A stretch of DNA of 64,000 nt from the NCBI GenBank assembly GCA_026018925.1, contig JAKSZU010000008.1, positions 62,457,027 to 62,521,026 on the forward strand. The letters are read 5' to 3'. Source of the DNA: Tupaia tana. Its lineage: Eukaryota > Chordata > Mammalia > Scandentia > Tupaiidae. Positions 48,250 through 59,003 of the stretch are shown here, in pieces. The notes under the pieces were generated by a model. It saw only the letters and a list, made by a program, of their open reading frames with translations, searched no databases and was not told the DNA's origin. Numbering within the stretch: position 1 is the stretch's first letter; each line of letters starts with the position of its first letter. Both the position numbers and the translations under genes were made by a program.

Positions 48250-48490
48250 GATAGCATATACAGGGCGGGGGGGGGGGGGAGAGAGAGAGAGAGAGAGAAA
48301 TCACCTTTGACAGGGTATAGTTATGCTGCAATCCTCTTTTCTCAGGCCTGCAACTCCTCTGGATTTGGGTGCTTGAGTGCATGCTTGGTATATTTTCAGG
48401 GCAATTTGGGGACTGAATCCAAGTTTAGCCATGTGGCTTTTGGTACTGTAGTCCAGTACACTAGGAAATATGTCACCTAAGCTGAGCATA
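48250..48490 (-). mobile_element. tRNA-derived SINE, old, with G-run and (GA)n (antisense)
   Basis: A G-run (about 48267-48279) and (GA)n, then 'gctgcaatcctcttttctca' and a diverged head. Assignment from overall order only. Confidence 0.6.
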
Positions 48491-48504
48491 TATTTTTGAT
48501 AATT

Positions 48505-48788
48505 GGGACCAGCAGATAACCGTTACATAACCAGAGGCGTAACGGTTATGTCGCTGGACTCTCACATAGTCAAACATGGCTGACTCCCTCGTAGACCTGG
48601 TGGCTAAAACTCATGCTGGGTTTGTGTGTATGTGAATGCTCAAAATACCAAGAGGAAAACAGAGGAGAAGGGACTGAGGTATGGCTATCTCCCTTGGGGG
48701 GCTGATTTCTCACTTTCTGTCTCTCTGCCTTTCTCTGACTCTTTGGCAAGTGCACATGCCTTATAGAAAAAGTCTCCCTAAAAATAAA
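48505..48788 (+). mobile_element. tRNA-derived SINE, long form, with palindromic insertion
   Basis: Normal from 'gtcgctggactctcacatag' on. The A-box region is replaced or expanded by an insertion carrying the perfect inverted repeat at 48516-48526 and 48539-48549. Confidence 0.9.
48516..48549. repeat. Perfect 11-bp inverted repeat inside a SINE head
   Basis: Arms 'ataaccgttac' and 'gtaacggttat' with a 12-nt loop. No other copy of the SINE in the window has it. Confidence 0.92.
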
Positions 48789-49091
48789 GGATTTTTTATT
48801 ATTAATATCTGTTGTGAATTGGATCTTTTCTTCTACATAATAATCATTTCAAATTAGTATTTTATTTTATTAAAAAATTATTGGTTTTTGTATATTTCTT
48901 AAACTATACTTACTTATAGTATGTGTTTATTGAATCTTAATTATTTTCTATTATTTCAACTTTCTTCTTTTGGGCTATGGAGGTAAATAACCACATCATT
49001 TACAAACACTGTCTCCTATTTTACAGTATTTGTATCTTTTATTTCCTTCTTTTGTCTATTTACATTTTCCAAAATAGAAAAATCATCAAGT

Positions 49092-49353
49092 GGGACCAGC
49101 AGATGGCATAATGGCTATGTTTCTGGACTCCCATCTAACTGACCATGGTTCGAGCCCCTGACCCAGTGGCTTAAACTCACGCAGGGTGCGTGTGCGTGCT
49201 GCCCAAGATCCAGAGAAGAGAATGGAGAAGGAATTGCAGCGTGACCATCCCTTCTGGAGGGTAATTTCTCACTTTCTGTCTCTCTGTCTCTCTCTCTTTC
49301 TGGTGAGTGCATGCGTCCTACAGCAAAAACCTCTCCAAAGGAAAAAAAAAAAA
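49092..49353 (+). mobile_element. tRNA-derived SINE, tandem trio, copy 1
   Basis: Full-length. Preceded by 'gaaaaatcatcaag'. Shares with copy 2 the private variants 'gctgcccaagatccagag', 'ggagaaggaattgcagcg' and 'cctctccaaagg'. Confidence 0.93.
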
Positions 49354-49364
49354 GAAAAATCGTC

Positions 49365-49645
49365 GGAACCAGCAGTTAGTGTAATGGCTATGTCACTGGA
49401 CTCCCATGTAGTCGACCGCGGTTTGCGACCCGAACCTGGTGGCTTAAAACTCACGCAGGGTGCGTGTGCGTGCTGCCCAAGATCCAGAGAGGAGAATGGA
49501 GAAGGAATTGCAGCGTGGCCATCCCTTCTGGAGGGTGATTTCTCACTTTCTGTCTCTGTCTCTCTCTCTTTCTGGTGAGCGCACACGTCCTACAGCAAAA
49601 ACCTCTCCAAAGGAAAAAAAAAAAAAAAAAAAAGAAAGAAAAAAG
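49365..49645 (+). mobile_element. tRNA-derived SINE, tandem trio, copy 2
   Basis: Full-length. The junction with copy 1 is 'gaaaaatcgtc'. Body nearly identical to copy 1. Confidence 0.93.
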
Positions 49646-49655
49646 AAAAATCGTT

Positions 49656-49925
49656 GGGACCAGCAGTTAGCATAATGACTATGTCGCTGGACTCCCATGT
49701 AGTCGACCGCAGCAGTTTGCGTCCCGAACCAGGTGACTTAAAACTCACGCTGGGCGCATATGCGTGTGTGCCCAAGATCCCAACAGGAGTATGGAGGAGA
49801 AGGGATTGGGGCGTGGCCAACCCCTGGGGGGCAATTTCTCGCTTTCTGTTTTGTTTCTCTGTCTCTCTCTGTCTGTCTGGTGAGCGCACGCGCCGTATCG
49901 CAAAAACCTCTCCAAAAAAAAAAAA
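49656..49925 (+). mobile_element. tRNA-derived SINE, tandem trio, copy 3
   Basis: Full-length. The junction with copy 2 is 'gaaaaatcgttg', and its own 3' flank is again 'gaaaaatcatcaa'. The body carries the standard family wording, not the variants of copies 1 and 2. Confidence 0.93.
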
Positions 49926-49988
49926 GAAAAATCATCAAAGTATTAAAAAAAGAGATGAATAATTCCTTTATATTTAGAATCTTCCATT

Positions 49989-50225
49989 GGGCTAGGCCTA
50001 TAGCATAGTGGTTAAGGAAACTAGATATCACATGGCCAATCACTAGCCTAGTCCTGCCTCTGATGACTTAAAAAAGACCCTAGGTTCATGTGCATGTATG
50101 CCCAAAATACTGATGTGAAGGAGAAACAGAAGAAAAAGGAATGCCCTTTTGGCACAGAGGGGTGTTTTCTCTCTTCTCTCTCTTTCAAACAAGCACACGT
50201 GCCCCTTGGCAATTTTTTTTTTTTT
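49989..50225 (+). mobile_element. tRNA-derived SINE, old long form
   Basis: 'gggctaggcctatagcatag' head, 'cccaaaatactgatgtgaag' middle, 'aagcacacgtgccccttggc' end. Followed by a T-run where an A-tail is expected. Confidence 0.8.
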
Positions 50226-50246
50226 AAATCAGTCTTGAATAAGTGT

Positions 50247-50468
50247 TGGACGGTGGGACAGTGGTAAAATGTTATGCTCTGCAAAGTTGACCCACATGAG
50301 AAGGTTGCCAAATTTGCATACATAGAGTACACCAGGTATATGGTGCCCATGAGCTGAGCTGCCTGAAGCTGGGCTTGATTGTGCTGTCAAGATTCTGTTA
50401 GGAGTACTGTCTCTCTGCCTCTGTAACTTATGGAATCAATAGATATATCTGAAAAAAAAAAAAAAAAA
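50247..50468 (+). mobile_element. tRNA-derived SINE, type C
   Basis: 'ggacggtgggacagtggtaa' head, 'gagctgcctgaagctgggct' body, CT-rich stretch, A-tail. The 'tgttgga' flanks on both sides look like a TSD. Confidence 0.75.
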
Positions 50469-50766
50469 AGAATGTTGGATAAAATAAAATTCTTAGAATT
50501 GATTCTTCTTATCTGAGGAAACTACTTCTGTTATGTAGTCTTCACTGTGTAAGTCATTATTGGTCATATTTTCAAGTTTAGCACATATCTCTTGCCCTAT
50601 AATTACTCTAAAATTTTTAAAATAAAAATTGATACTGTGGACAGCTATAAATAACTAAAGTGGAAGACATTCACAGCATGCTTTCAAAATGCATTTGTTT
50701 AACTTTGTTTTGCCAATAACTTAAAACATATGGAAAGGGCAAATTCTCCCGCACAAACACATTCTA

Positions 50767-50824
50767 CAAATGGCACACATAAGGGGCGTGGTGGCGCCCG
50801 CCCCATGGCAAATGGCACACATAA
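50767..50824. mobile_element. 26-bp 7SL-head-like insertion with 16-bp TSD
   Basis: The perfect direct repeat 'caaatggcacacataa' (50767-50782 and 50809-50824) brackets a 26-bp GC-rich insert at 50783-50808. The insert begins 'ggggcgtggtggcgcccgcc', close to the 5' end of 7SL RNA and Alu. No A-tail. Interpreted as a 3'-truncated (tailless) retroposed stub; the identity of the insert rests on about 20 bp. Confidence 0.6.
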
Positions 50825-50935
50825 TAAAATGATAGCGTCTGACTAGTTCTTACCAATGTATTTATTTTTAAAGACAGAAAAAACAGTTGTTATAATCATT
50901 ATAAAGTAAAAAAATACGTACCTTCGCAATCCAAG

Positions 50936-51185
50936 GTTTTGTTTTGTTTGCTATAGAGTGTGTGCACACCAGAAAGAGACAGAGAAAGAGAGAAGGAATG
51001 TGAGAAATCAACCCCCTAGGGGGATGGCCATGCTACAATCCCTTCTCCTCTAATTTCCTCTCAGGATTTTGGGCACACATGTACATGTGCCCAGTGTGAT
51101 TATCAAGCTACCAGGTCCAGGACTCAAACAATAGAGTTGGAATGTGGGATCCAGATACCTTAACAATCATACCACCTGGCTGGTC
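50936..51185 (-). mobile_element. tRNA-derived SINE, long form (antisense)
   Basis: 'gtttgctatagagtgtgtgc' to 'accacctggctggtc'. Confidence 0.9.
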
Positions 51186-51960
51186 TTTTTTCTTTTCCTT
51201 ATGTTAAATCATATTTGCTATACAGGTTGCTGTGTATCCACTTCTATACCTTTGCTCCTGTTCCAGAGCTAAAGGACAAGTGATACAATGGTACCTATTC
51301 AATACTATTTGGTGATGGGTTGAGTACTACATGGAAATACTCAAGAAATAATTTTGAAAACTTTTGCATTGGAGATATTGGTGGACTTCTAGATACTCTG
51401 ACTGCCTTGAAGAACAATTTGTAAAATTGAAGACAGCTCAGAGCACCTGCAACTAAGTCTCCTCCTCTTTTGAGGTAAAACAGGGCAACAATAGGAATAA
51501 AACATGAATAGGAGTAATGTTTAGAAACTGAGTATTTAATATTTAACCCACTGACTTCCTTCTCTAAAGTGATGGAAGTGGAACAAAAAATACCCAAGAA
51601 CATCTAGATTTGAGTTGTGAATATTTGTTTACATGAGATTAAAAAACCCCTCTGCTGTGCTTCTATGTATCATAGCTCTTTTCCTCTGTTCAATGTAGAG
51701 GAAAAGAGCCATGAAATGAAAAGATGAAAGAGATAAACGTTGGACTTTCAATGAATTGCAGCAAGGGTTATGATTTCTTGAAGAAGAACAGAGAGTTCTA
51801 CAGCAAGTTAATTCTACTAACTTTCTAGGTGAACAGAAGTGATTCTTAATCTATACTCATTGTGAAAGTGTATTTTTTGAGTTTTGGCAAATAATTAAGT
51901 TGATGATTTGTTTCTACTTACTATTTTATTTTGATTTCTATTGAAGATTTAGTACTTTTT
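51186..51960. other. Unassigned sequence
   Basis: No gene or repeat recognised. A minus-strand open frame at 51295-51603 has no familiar features. Confidence 0.4.
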
Positions 51961-52128
51961 CTTTTGAGAGACTTTTGCTATAGGGCACATGCACTTGCCA
52001 GAGAGACAGAAGGACAGAAAACAAAGACATGACCACCCCACAACAGAGGGGATGGCCACACTGCAATCCCTTCCCCTCCCTTCTCTTCTCTCAGGATTTT
52101 GGGCATGCATATGCACCCAGTGTGAGTT
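51961..52128 (-). mobile_element. tRNA-derived SINE missing its head, left half of an inverted pair
   Basis: Runs from tail ('acttttgctatagggcacat') to the 'cacccagtgtgagttta' junction and stops; the tRNA-like head is absent. Confidence 0.88.
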
Positions 52129-52145
52129 TATTTAGTCTTTCTTGA

Positions 52146-52372
52146 GGACTCCCATGTAGTAGACTGCGATTCGAGTCCCAGATGCAGTGGCTTAAATTCA
52201 TGCTCGGCGCGCTTGTGTGTGTGCCCAAGTTCCTGAGAGGAGAGTGGAGAAGAAGGAATTGCAGTGTGGCCACCCTCCCTGGAGACACTTTCTGTCTCTT
52301 TGTCTCTCTCTGTCTTTCTGGCAAGCGCACACACGCTATAGCAAACGTCTCTAAAAAAAAAAAAAAAAAAAA
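52146..52372 (+). mobile_element. tRNA-derived SINE missing its first 35-40 bp, right half of an inverted pair
   Basis: Starts at 'gactcccatgtagtagactg', so the A box is gone and the B box ('gattcgagtccc') is kept. About 17 bp separates it from the antisense copy. Confidence 0.9.
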
Positions 52373-52383
52373 GAATCCAGGCT

Positions 52384-52605
52384 TGGGGCCAGTATGTGGT
52401 GTGGTGGTTAAGGCGTTGGACTCTCACATGACTGACCTCAGTTTGAGTCTCAGACTTGGGAGCTTGAAAAATAACAATGGGTGTATGTGCGTGCATGACT
52501 AAAATCCAAGAGGAGATTGGAGGAGAAGGAATTGTGGCATGACCATTCTCCCAAGGCTGATTTTTCACTTTTTCTCTCACTATCCCTCTTTCTCTCTACA
52601 TAATC
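52384..52605 (+). mobile_element. tRNA-derived SINE, long form
   Basis: 'ggggccagtatgtggtgtgg' head, 'ccaagaggagattggaggag' middle. The A-tail is lost and it ends in CT-rich sequence. Confidence 0.88.
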
Positions 52606-52688
52606 AAATTTAGCTCTTTCCCAATCTCATCTAAGTGGAAAAAAACATCAGAAAAAAAGATTAACAAAGAAAGAAATAAATAAAAAAG

Positions 52689-52785
52689 AGGCCAGGTGTT
52701 AGCACAGTGGTAAAACAATTGGAAACACAAGGGAAAGGTCCTGGTTTCATGTCCTAGAGGTTCCCTGAGCCTGATGGGTACACAT

Positions 52786-52825
<40 letters not shown>

Positions 52826-52945
52826 GCCCACGTTCCAGGCCAGCTAAAACTGAGAGTGGATTGTAACATGAAGACCTTATTGGGGGTGCCTGTCTGTCTA
52901 TCTTTGTCTCTGTCATGGAAGAAATAAATAGACTTTAAAATTTGG
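52689..52945 (+). mobile_element. tRNA-derived SINE, type C, with (AC)n
   Basis: 'aggccaggtgttagcacagt' head, 'ggtcctggtttcatgtccta' B-box region, (AC)n at about 52789-52824, 'ttattgggggtgcctgtctg' body. Confidence 0.78.
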
Positions 52946-52977
52946 AATAAAGGAAATAAAGAAAGCAGATTTAAAAA

Positions 52978-53082
52978 AGAAAAAAGAGGAGGAATAGGAG
53001 GAGGAGGAAGAGGGAGAGAAGAAGGAGGAGAAAGAGAAGAAGAAGGAGAGTAAGAAGAAGAAGAGATAGAAGAAGGAGAAAT
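52978..53082 (+). repeat. Purine-only (GAA/GGA)n tract
   Basis: About 105 bp, almost pure A/G on the plus strand, with only a few T interruptions. Confidence 0.92.
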
Positions 53083-53119
53083 GAACCCAGAAATCTGGGG
53101 GGAAAACAGAAGAAAAAAA

Positions 53120-55000
53120 TAGTAGAGAGAAAGTGGTACTTATTTTGGATAGCTGAGAAAACTAAATCCCAAACCTGCAGGGAAAACAGTGAAGAATGAA
53201 TTTAGTTTATTTCACAGAACCCCTTAAAATGTTACGAATTATTGGCACACAGTGAACTTGGAAGTGATGATGGAGGTAACAGCTAAAATAAAGAGGATGG
53301 TGAATAGCTATTTAAAAAGCAATTCAATCTCCAGATCTACACATCTTCTCTGTGCAGTTGGCAATTACCCCTCTGGACTCCAGTAGGAGATTAGAGATTT
53401 ATTGTTTTGAGAGGATATTACCACAGGGCTTTGGACAGGCAGATACTGCACACTCGTCAAGGAGAGGTACCTTTCTGATAACAGGATGTTAAGATGTATA
53501 GTCCTCATGCCCATTTGGTTCCCGGAACTCTGGAAGCCAGGCTTTTATCCTCTAGAAACAATACTGAAGGAGTCATCTCATGAAAAAACAAACAAACAAA
53601 CATCACAAAAAAACCCCCAAAGAACTGTTGATCCCAAAGAATACACGTAAAGATTCTCAAATTGAGAATTCATCAACAAAATATCTTAGCCACATTATTC
53701 TACTGTGAAGATCATGGTTGATAATTACTCCTCAAGCCTAGATCTTCCCATCAGTGCTTTGGTCCTCTATTCTTAAATATTTGAGCCAAGGATTTAAATA
53801 TATAAATTTAAAAAAAGAAGAAGGAAAAAGCAAAACATTGGTTGGAAACAGGCTATACAATGTAAAGAAAACTTTACCATCAATCGTTACTGTCCTCAGG
53901 GGATGTGAAGACAGTACAAATATGAGAGAAGAAAAGAGATTTTGAAAATTAAAAAAGAAAAAAAACATAAAAAATAACATACGGTTTGTAAAATACAATT
54001 GAGAAAAACTCTCAGAGAGTAGAACAAAAAAATAAAGAGTTGGCAGGTAGGGGAGATAAAGTGTGAACATTAGATCAACAATTCAGATCAAAAGCAATAT
54101 ATAACATGTTGTGCCATTCAGGTTTTGCATGTATTAAATCATTTAATACTCGTAAGAGCTTATGATGGAGATATGCTTATTATTTCCATTATTTTGGTGG
54201 GAAAACTGAAATATAAGAAAAAATCGCCACACTGTTTTTAAGTAAAATATCTAGGTTTTTACTCCAGCATTCTGTCTCCAGGACCTGGGAACTTCACCAC
54301 TTAGTCTTTCCTAAGTTCAAGAAGGGAGCGCATGGAAAAGAGGGAAGAAAATATGCCTTCCTAGATAAAAGTGCTTATAAAGCATCCAGTACAAAAAATG
54401 GGAAGAGAATCATATCAAGGCACATCTCAAGGAAATTCAGAAAACTAGAGATAAAGGGAAGATCCAAAAAGTTCCAGAGACAGAAGAACAAGTCTGAAAC
54501 AGAAGAACGATAATCAGAAAGGGTTGGGAATTCTCCACATAAACACTGGGAGATAAATAACGGAGCAATGCTTGGAAAATTGCGGTGAAATGACTTCAGA
54601 TGGAGAATTCTACCATGACTTAACTATGAATACAGTTTGAGAATCAAATAAAGGCATTTTCAGACATTCTAGGTATCTGAAACTTTCCTCCCATGTACAT
54701 TTGTCAGAAAGCTATTGGAGGAGAGTTCCACAAAAATAAAAGAAGAACAGATCTAAGAGTAGGGAGTAGGTCAAAGGAGACCAGGAGTGATTTTCCAAAA
54801 AAGATGAAATTAATAAAATATCTGATGTATCTAAATTTTTAAGAAGAGAGACAAGTGGCAGAGAGATCAAGGATTAAATTTGAACTTATGGTAAATATAT
54901 TTAAATATTAAGATAAAAAATAAAACAATTATTAAGCCCAGAGAAAATGTAAAGGTTAGTAGTAAACACAAAGTAATCACAGCTATTTCAGACAAAGCAT
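53120..55000 (+). mobile_element. HAL1/L1M ORF1-region remnant, split by MIR
   Basis: The right part is firm: 'cacatctcaaggaaattcag' (54421), 'agataaagggaagatccaaa', 'ggcattttcagacattctag' and 'cagaaagctattggaggaga', the same consensus as 43090-43445. The left part (53120-54060) is assigned only by texture and position. Confidence 0.5.
54115..54310 (+). mobile_element. MIR SINE remnant
   Basis: 'ttaaatcatttaatactcgt', 'ttatttccattattttggtg', 'ggaaaactgaaata' follow the MIR core order. Confidence 0.75.
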
Positions 55001-55539
55001 GGCTTTGAAGAGTCTTTGGAAAGTTACACTAATAATGGGTACCGAACAATGATCTAACTAAAATTATGCCTTAACTATGATGGAAGAATAAGGGATGGAA
55101 AATAAGTGTATGTAGGATGGGATGAAGAGAGGAGAGAACCACATGCTCAGGTCCAGTAAGTTTGTAGACAGTGCCTAATACTGAAAAATATAAAGTTAGC
55201 TTCAAAACCATGTATTTTTCAAGATATGGAGATAACAAAAATCTTTTCTAAAAATACTATTTTTCATAATAAAGTTTTTTTATAAACATTCTAGAACAGT
55301 TTAGATCTTTAAATTATGTGTATAAGTGAGTGCTAAAAAATAAAAACAGAAGTATTCCTTCTTTTTTGATTATTAACATTTTCTTATGACTAAGATTACT
55401 TGATGTGTAAAGTCTTTATGTGCTGTTCAGTTAAAATCACTTATGTATGGTACTTCATAATTAGAACACATTCTATTATTATTCATAAGATGTCTCTTTA
55501 CAAAATCTTAAGATTATTCTTAAGATCCCTTTAATATAA

Positions 55540-55700
55540 TTTCTTGCTTAATGTATTTTCTATCTCTATGAGCTAGACATTATCCCCCCACTTAAAATGA
55601 AGTTTCAGAGAATGAGAGAAATTCAAAAATTACTCAAGATTTCTTAGGAATTTTAGGAGAGTAATAAGATCAGAACATAACATTCTAAATGCTTTGTCCT
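55540..55700 (+). mobile_element. MIR-like remnant
   Basis: 'tatgagctagacattatccc', 'aatgaagtttcagagaatga', 'aattactcaagattt' follow the MIR core, diverged. Confidence 0.55.
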
Positions 55701-56682
55701 AATGCCACAAAACATGTTGAATTTTCCCAAATATTTTAAAAATAATAATAAATAAAAACCCCAAATAACTTGAGAATGCCAGAAAGAAAAAAAATAAGCA
55801 AAATTGTTGGCACTGCCATGAACTAACTGTGCATGTTTGCCAAAGACTCACAAATTCCTGTTAGATGTAAAAGTAGACAAGTCAATTTCCTCCAAAGTTG
55901 TAGCAATTGTAATTGAATAAAGACCGTTACGAATAAGTATAAAAAAGCAGAATGAGCAATAAGATCAAGTATACAGTCAGTGGGTAAATATGGTACAAGG
56001 CTAATTACAGTAAGGCTATGAAAGATCAAGAAAGCTGAAGAACACATACACATAACTTTCTTTCAATTATTTTCCATAGGTGGGACTGATTATTTTTGGT
56101 TTTGAGTAGGCAGGATTTTAGTACATTTCTTTGAGATCAGAACATTACTTAAATTTAGTGTATGTGAAATTCTTCTTCTTTAATAAAATATTAAAAGAAA
56201 AGGAATGAATGTGTAGATATAAAGTTGGTCTTCTCATCTATAGTAATAGGATAATAACAATATTCATTGAATAAAGTAGTTTCATAAAGGTTAACTGGAA
56301 TAATATTAGAAACAAAATTGGCATAGTGCTGCAAACCATTTAAAAGATTAATTCATTTTGATGCTTCTGCTTAGATATCTTCCTCTTTTGTTATTAGGAA
56401 ACTATCTTAATGGACACATCAATGCTTTTAAGTGATGGCTGAGTCTTTAGGCATGGTCTGGAAAAAAAATTTGAGAAGAGAAAAATTTTAAAAATGTTTC
56501 TATGTAATCATTAATAGGAACTTTCAACTGGTTAGGCACAGGGGTACAAACTGGGAATTTGGAAGTTTTGGTTAAAGAGGAGAAGAATATCATTGAAAAG
56601 CAAAGATAAAAATATCCAAAGATAGATAGCTCAGTTTAAAACTCTTCTAACGATTAATTAACTTTTTTCTTTCTCTCTCTCT

Positions 56683-56741
<59 letters not shown>

Positions 56742-57249
56742 TTCTCTTTCATGTTGGACATTTTCTCTAAGCTAAAACATTTTGTTTAATAATACTTTGT
56801 CTCCTCATCCAATAGATTTTGTTAGTGGAGCTTTAGGAAATGAACAGAAGTATAAGAATGTGAAGAAAGGTCAGAAAGGCAAGGCATGAATGGGAATTGG
56901 GGTTGAGAATGAGAAATGTCTGGGTCTTGAAGCCTCTCTTACGGTCCCACCATCCCAAGAAATACCTGGTAAATTGTGCAGGGTCTTGATTTCCCAGTGT
57001 ATGCAGAATAAGAAACTAAGCAAACTTGTTTGCTCACCATAGAAGGGTGGCAAATTTGGGTATCTTGTAGCTAATATTATTAACTCTTCTTTCCTTTAGC
57101 TAAAATAATTTAAAGAATAAATAACTATGAGAGATTATGATAACTAGTCATTAGTGATTCCCTCAACATTGACCTATAGTGATGAAATTTTGATGGCATA
57201 GGCGAATGGATAAAATAGGTTAGAATATTACATGTTTTATAAAAATCAT
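55701..57249. other. Unassigned sequence with a 50-bp T-run
   Basis: No gene or interspersed repeat recognised. The T-run at 56686-56735 follows a (TC)n tract and has no SINE body attached on either side. Confidence 0.45.
56686..56735. repeat. Poly-T run of about 50
   Basis: Uninterrupted T-run next to (CT)n. Confidence 0.95.
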
Positions 57250-57510
57250 TTCACAAGAACCTATCTATGGCATGTGGGTTTTACATGACTATCTACAATG
57301 TTCAAGTCCTGAACACAGTCTTTTGAGAAACACACTGGGCAGTTGTGCAATGTATGCCCAAAATCCAAAATGGAGGGAAAGTAATTGCAGCATGACCACT
57401 ACTGGGCAGGGAGGGGGACAGGGGAAGAGGTGGCTTGCTCTCTTTTCTCTCTCTCTCTCTCTCTTTCTCTGGAGAGCACATGCACCCTTTGGCAAATTAA
57501 AAAAAAATAT
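57250..57510 (+). mobile_element. tRNA-derived SINE, old, head poor
   Basis: 'gaaacacactgggcagttgt', 'cccaaaatccaaaatggagg', CT-rich stretch, 'gagcacatgcaccctttggc', A-tail. The tRNA-like head is barely recognisable. Confidence 0.7.
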
Positions 57511-57515
57511 TTTGT

Positions 57516-57778
57516 GGGACCAGCAGATAGCATAAAGGTTATGTCACTAGACTCCCACGGAGTTGACCACGGTTCAAGTCCCAGGCCTTGTGGTTTGAAA
57601 CACATCAGGCACGAATGCATGAGTGCCCAAGATCCTGGAAGGAAAATGGAGGAAAAGGGATTGTGGCATGTTCATCTCCCCAGAGGGGTGATTTCTCACT
57701 TTCTTTCTCTCTGACTCTCTCTGTCTCTCTGGTGAGGGCAAGTGTGGTATAGAAAATATTTCTCTTAAAAAAACCAAA
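57516..57778 (+). mobile_element. tRNA-derived SINE, long form
   Basis: Inserted directly behind the A-tail of the previous SINE. Intact B-box-like 'ggttcaagtccc'. Flanks 'atattttg' and 'ttattttg'. Confidence 0.92.
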
Positions 57779-57935
57779 AATTATTTTGCAAGCATTAGCT
57801 CACATAACGGTCACAAAGACCCTCAGGCTATGGAACTCCTTTTCATTTTTAATAAGAACAGTAGACTCAGATATGCTAAGGAAGTTGCCCTGACGACCAC
57901 AGAGTATAGGCTCTCTACTACACTGCCTTACTGGG
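57779..57935 (+). mobile_element. MIR SINE remnant
   Basis: 'cattagctcacataacggtc', 'cctcaggctatggaactcct', 'ggctctctactacactgcct' follow the MIR core order. Confidence 0.65.
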
Positions 57936-58818
57936 GAGGAGAGAAGATAAATCTGACCTACTTTAAATTTTGCCTACACTTCTTTCATAGTGGATAAATC
58001 AACTTAAGAACTAGAATTATTGTAGGAACCATTTCAAAATACTAATGAGTATGATACTCATAATCTAGGATATTTTAAAAACTTGTCAAAAGTTAATGTT
58101 ATCCAAAAACAGTTTCTTTTAGCGTAATAGTTTTATAAATATTTTTATAAGGAGACATCATTTCATATTCCCTTCTATCTTAGTGCTATTTGTCTTTTTC
58201 CATTATATTTTAACACAAGAAATGCTGATTATTTTAGCAAGCCCAGTTGTATGAAGATCACATCCTTAAGCCAAAGTGAAATAAAAGCTGGTCTGTAACT
58301 ATATCATCTTATTATCAAAGTACTGATGGAGGTATAATGTCTAAACACAAGTTATACAGAAATTTAATGCCATTTAAAAGAAAATACTCTGGGAAAAACC
58401 AAAAGAAATTGGACTTAGAAATTGAATCATTAAGAAAAAGAGACAACTACAGTCTATAATTTATATTTTCATGATAGAAATATATGGTTTATGCATTTTA
58501 AAGTCTATGCATGAATAAGTACCCAATATGTGGTTCTGTACCACATCTTTAAAATTTGGTTTTCTTATAATTAATCCTTGAAAAGCACATAGGAAATCAG
58601 TTTGGGTACCAAACTCCAACTATATAATTTTCCTTTCCAATGGTGGTGATTGCTGTTTATATGGCTTGGTGGTGTTTATAAATAAAAAAAAAAAGAAAAG
58701 AAAAGAAAAGCAAATGTCCCCTTGCTTCCTAGTTTTAATTCATAAACAAAATAAAAGTCTGTTGACTGAATACTGGCAGTGGTAATCATAGCATTTTGCA
58801 TGTTTTTGTCTGTTTTCT
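57936..58818. other. Unassigned AT-rich sequence
   Basis: Nothing recognised except a short (AAAAG)n at about 58686-58710. Confidence 0.4.
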
Positions 58819-59003
58819 TTTTTTTTTTAAAGAATTATTTTATTTAACTTTATTTATTTATTTTAATTTGGCTAGAGAGGGGTAGAGCATGAGAGAGAGA
58901 GAGAGAAGGAAAGTGAGAAACCAAGCCGCCAGGTCTGAGACTCGAACCACAGTCGGCCATGTGGGAGTCCAGTGCCCTTAATCACCATGCTGCCTGCTGG
59001 CTC
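58819..59003 (-). mobile_element. tRNA-derived SINE, short form (antisense)
   Basis: 'tttggctagagaggggtaga' to 'gctgcctgctggctcc'. 15-bp TSD 'ttttgtctgttttct' at 58804-58818 and 59010-59024. Confidence 0.93.

Larger units (their letters stand above)
46400..49090 (-). mobile_element. Old L1M fragment (antisense), split by SINEs
   Basis: Antisense L1 landmarks: 'ttatccatctggaatttatt' (47441), 'gctagccagttgtcccagta' (47508), 'ttcagtaaaattttaatgtt' (48188), 'tgaattggatcttttcttct' (48816). Left boundary uncertain. Split at 47707, 48250 and 48505. Confidence 0.6.

Noticed and set aside
49092..49925. CRISPR-like or satellite array
   Set aside because: The unit is a full SINE with only three copies and A-rich junctions; a mammalian context excludes CRISPR.
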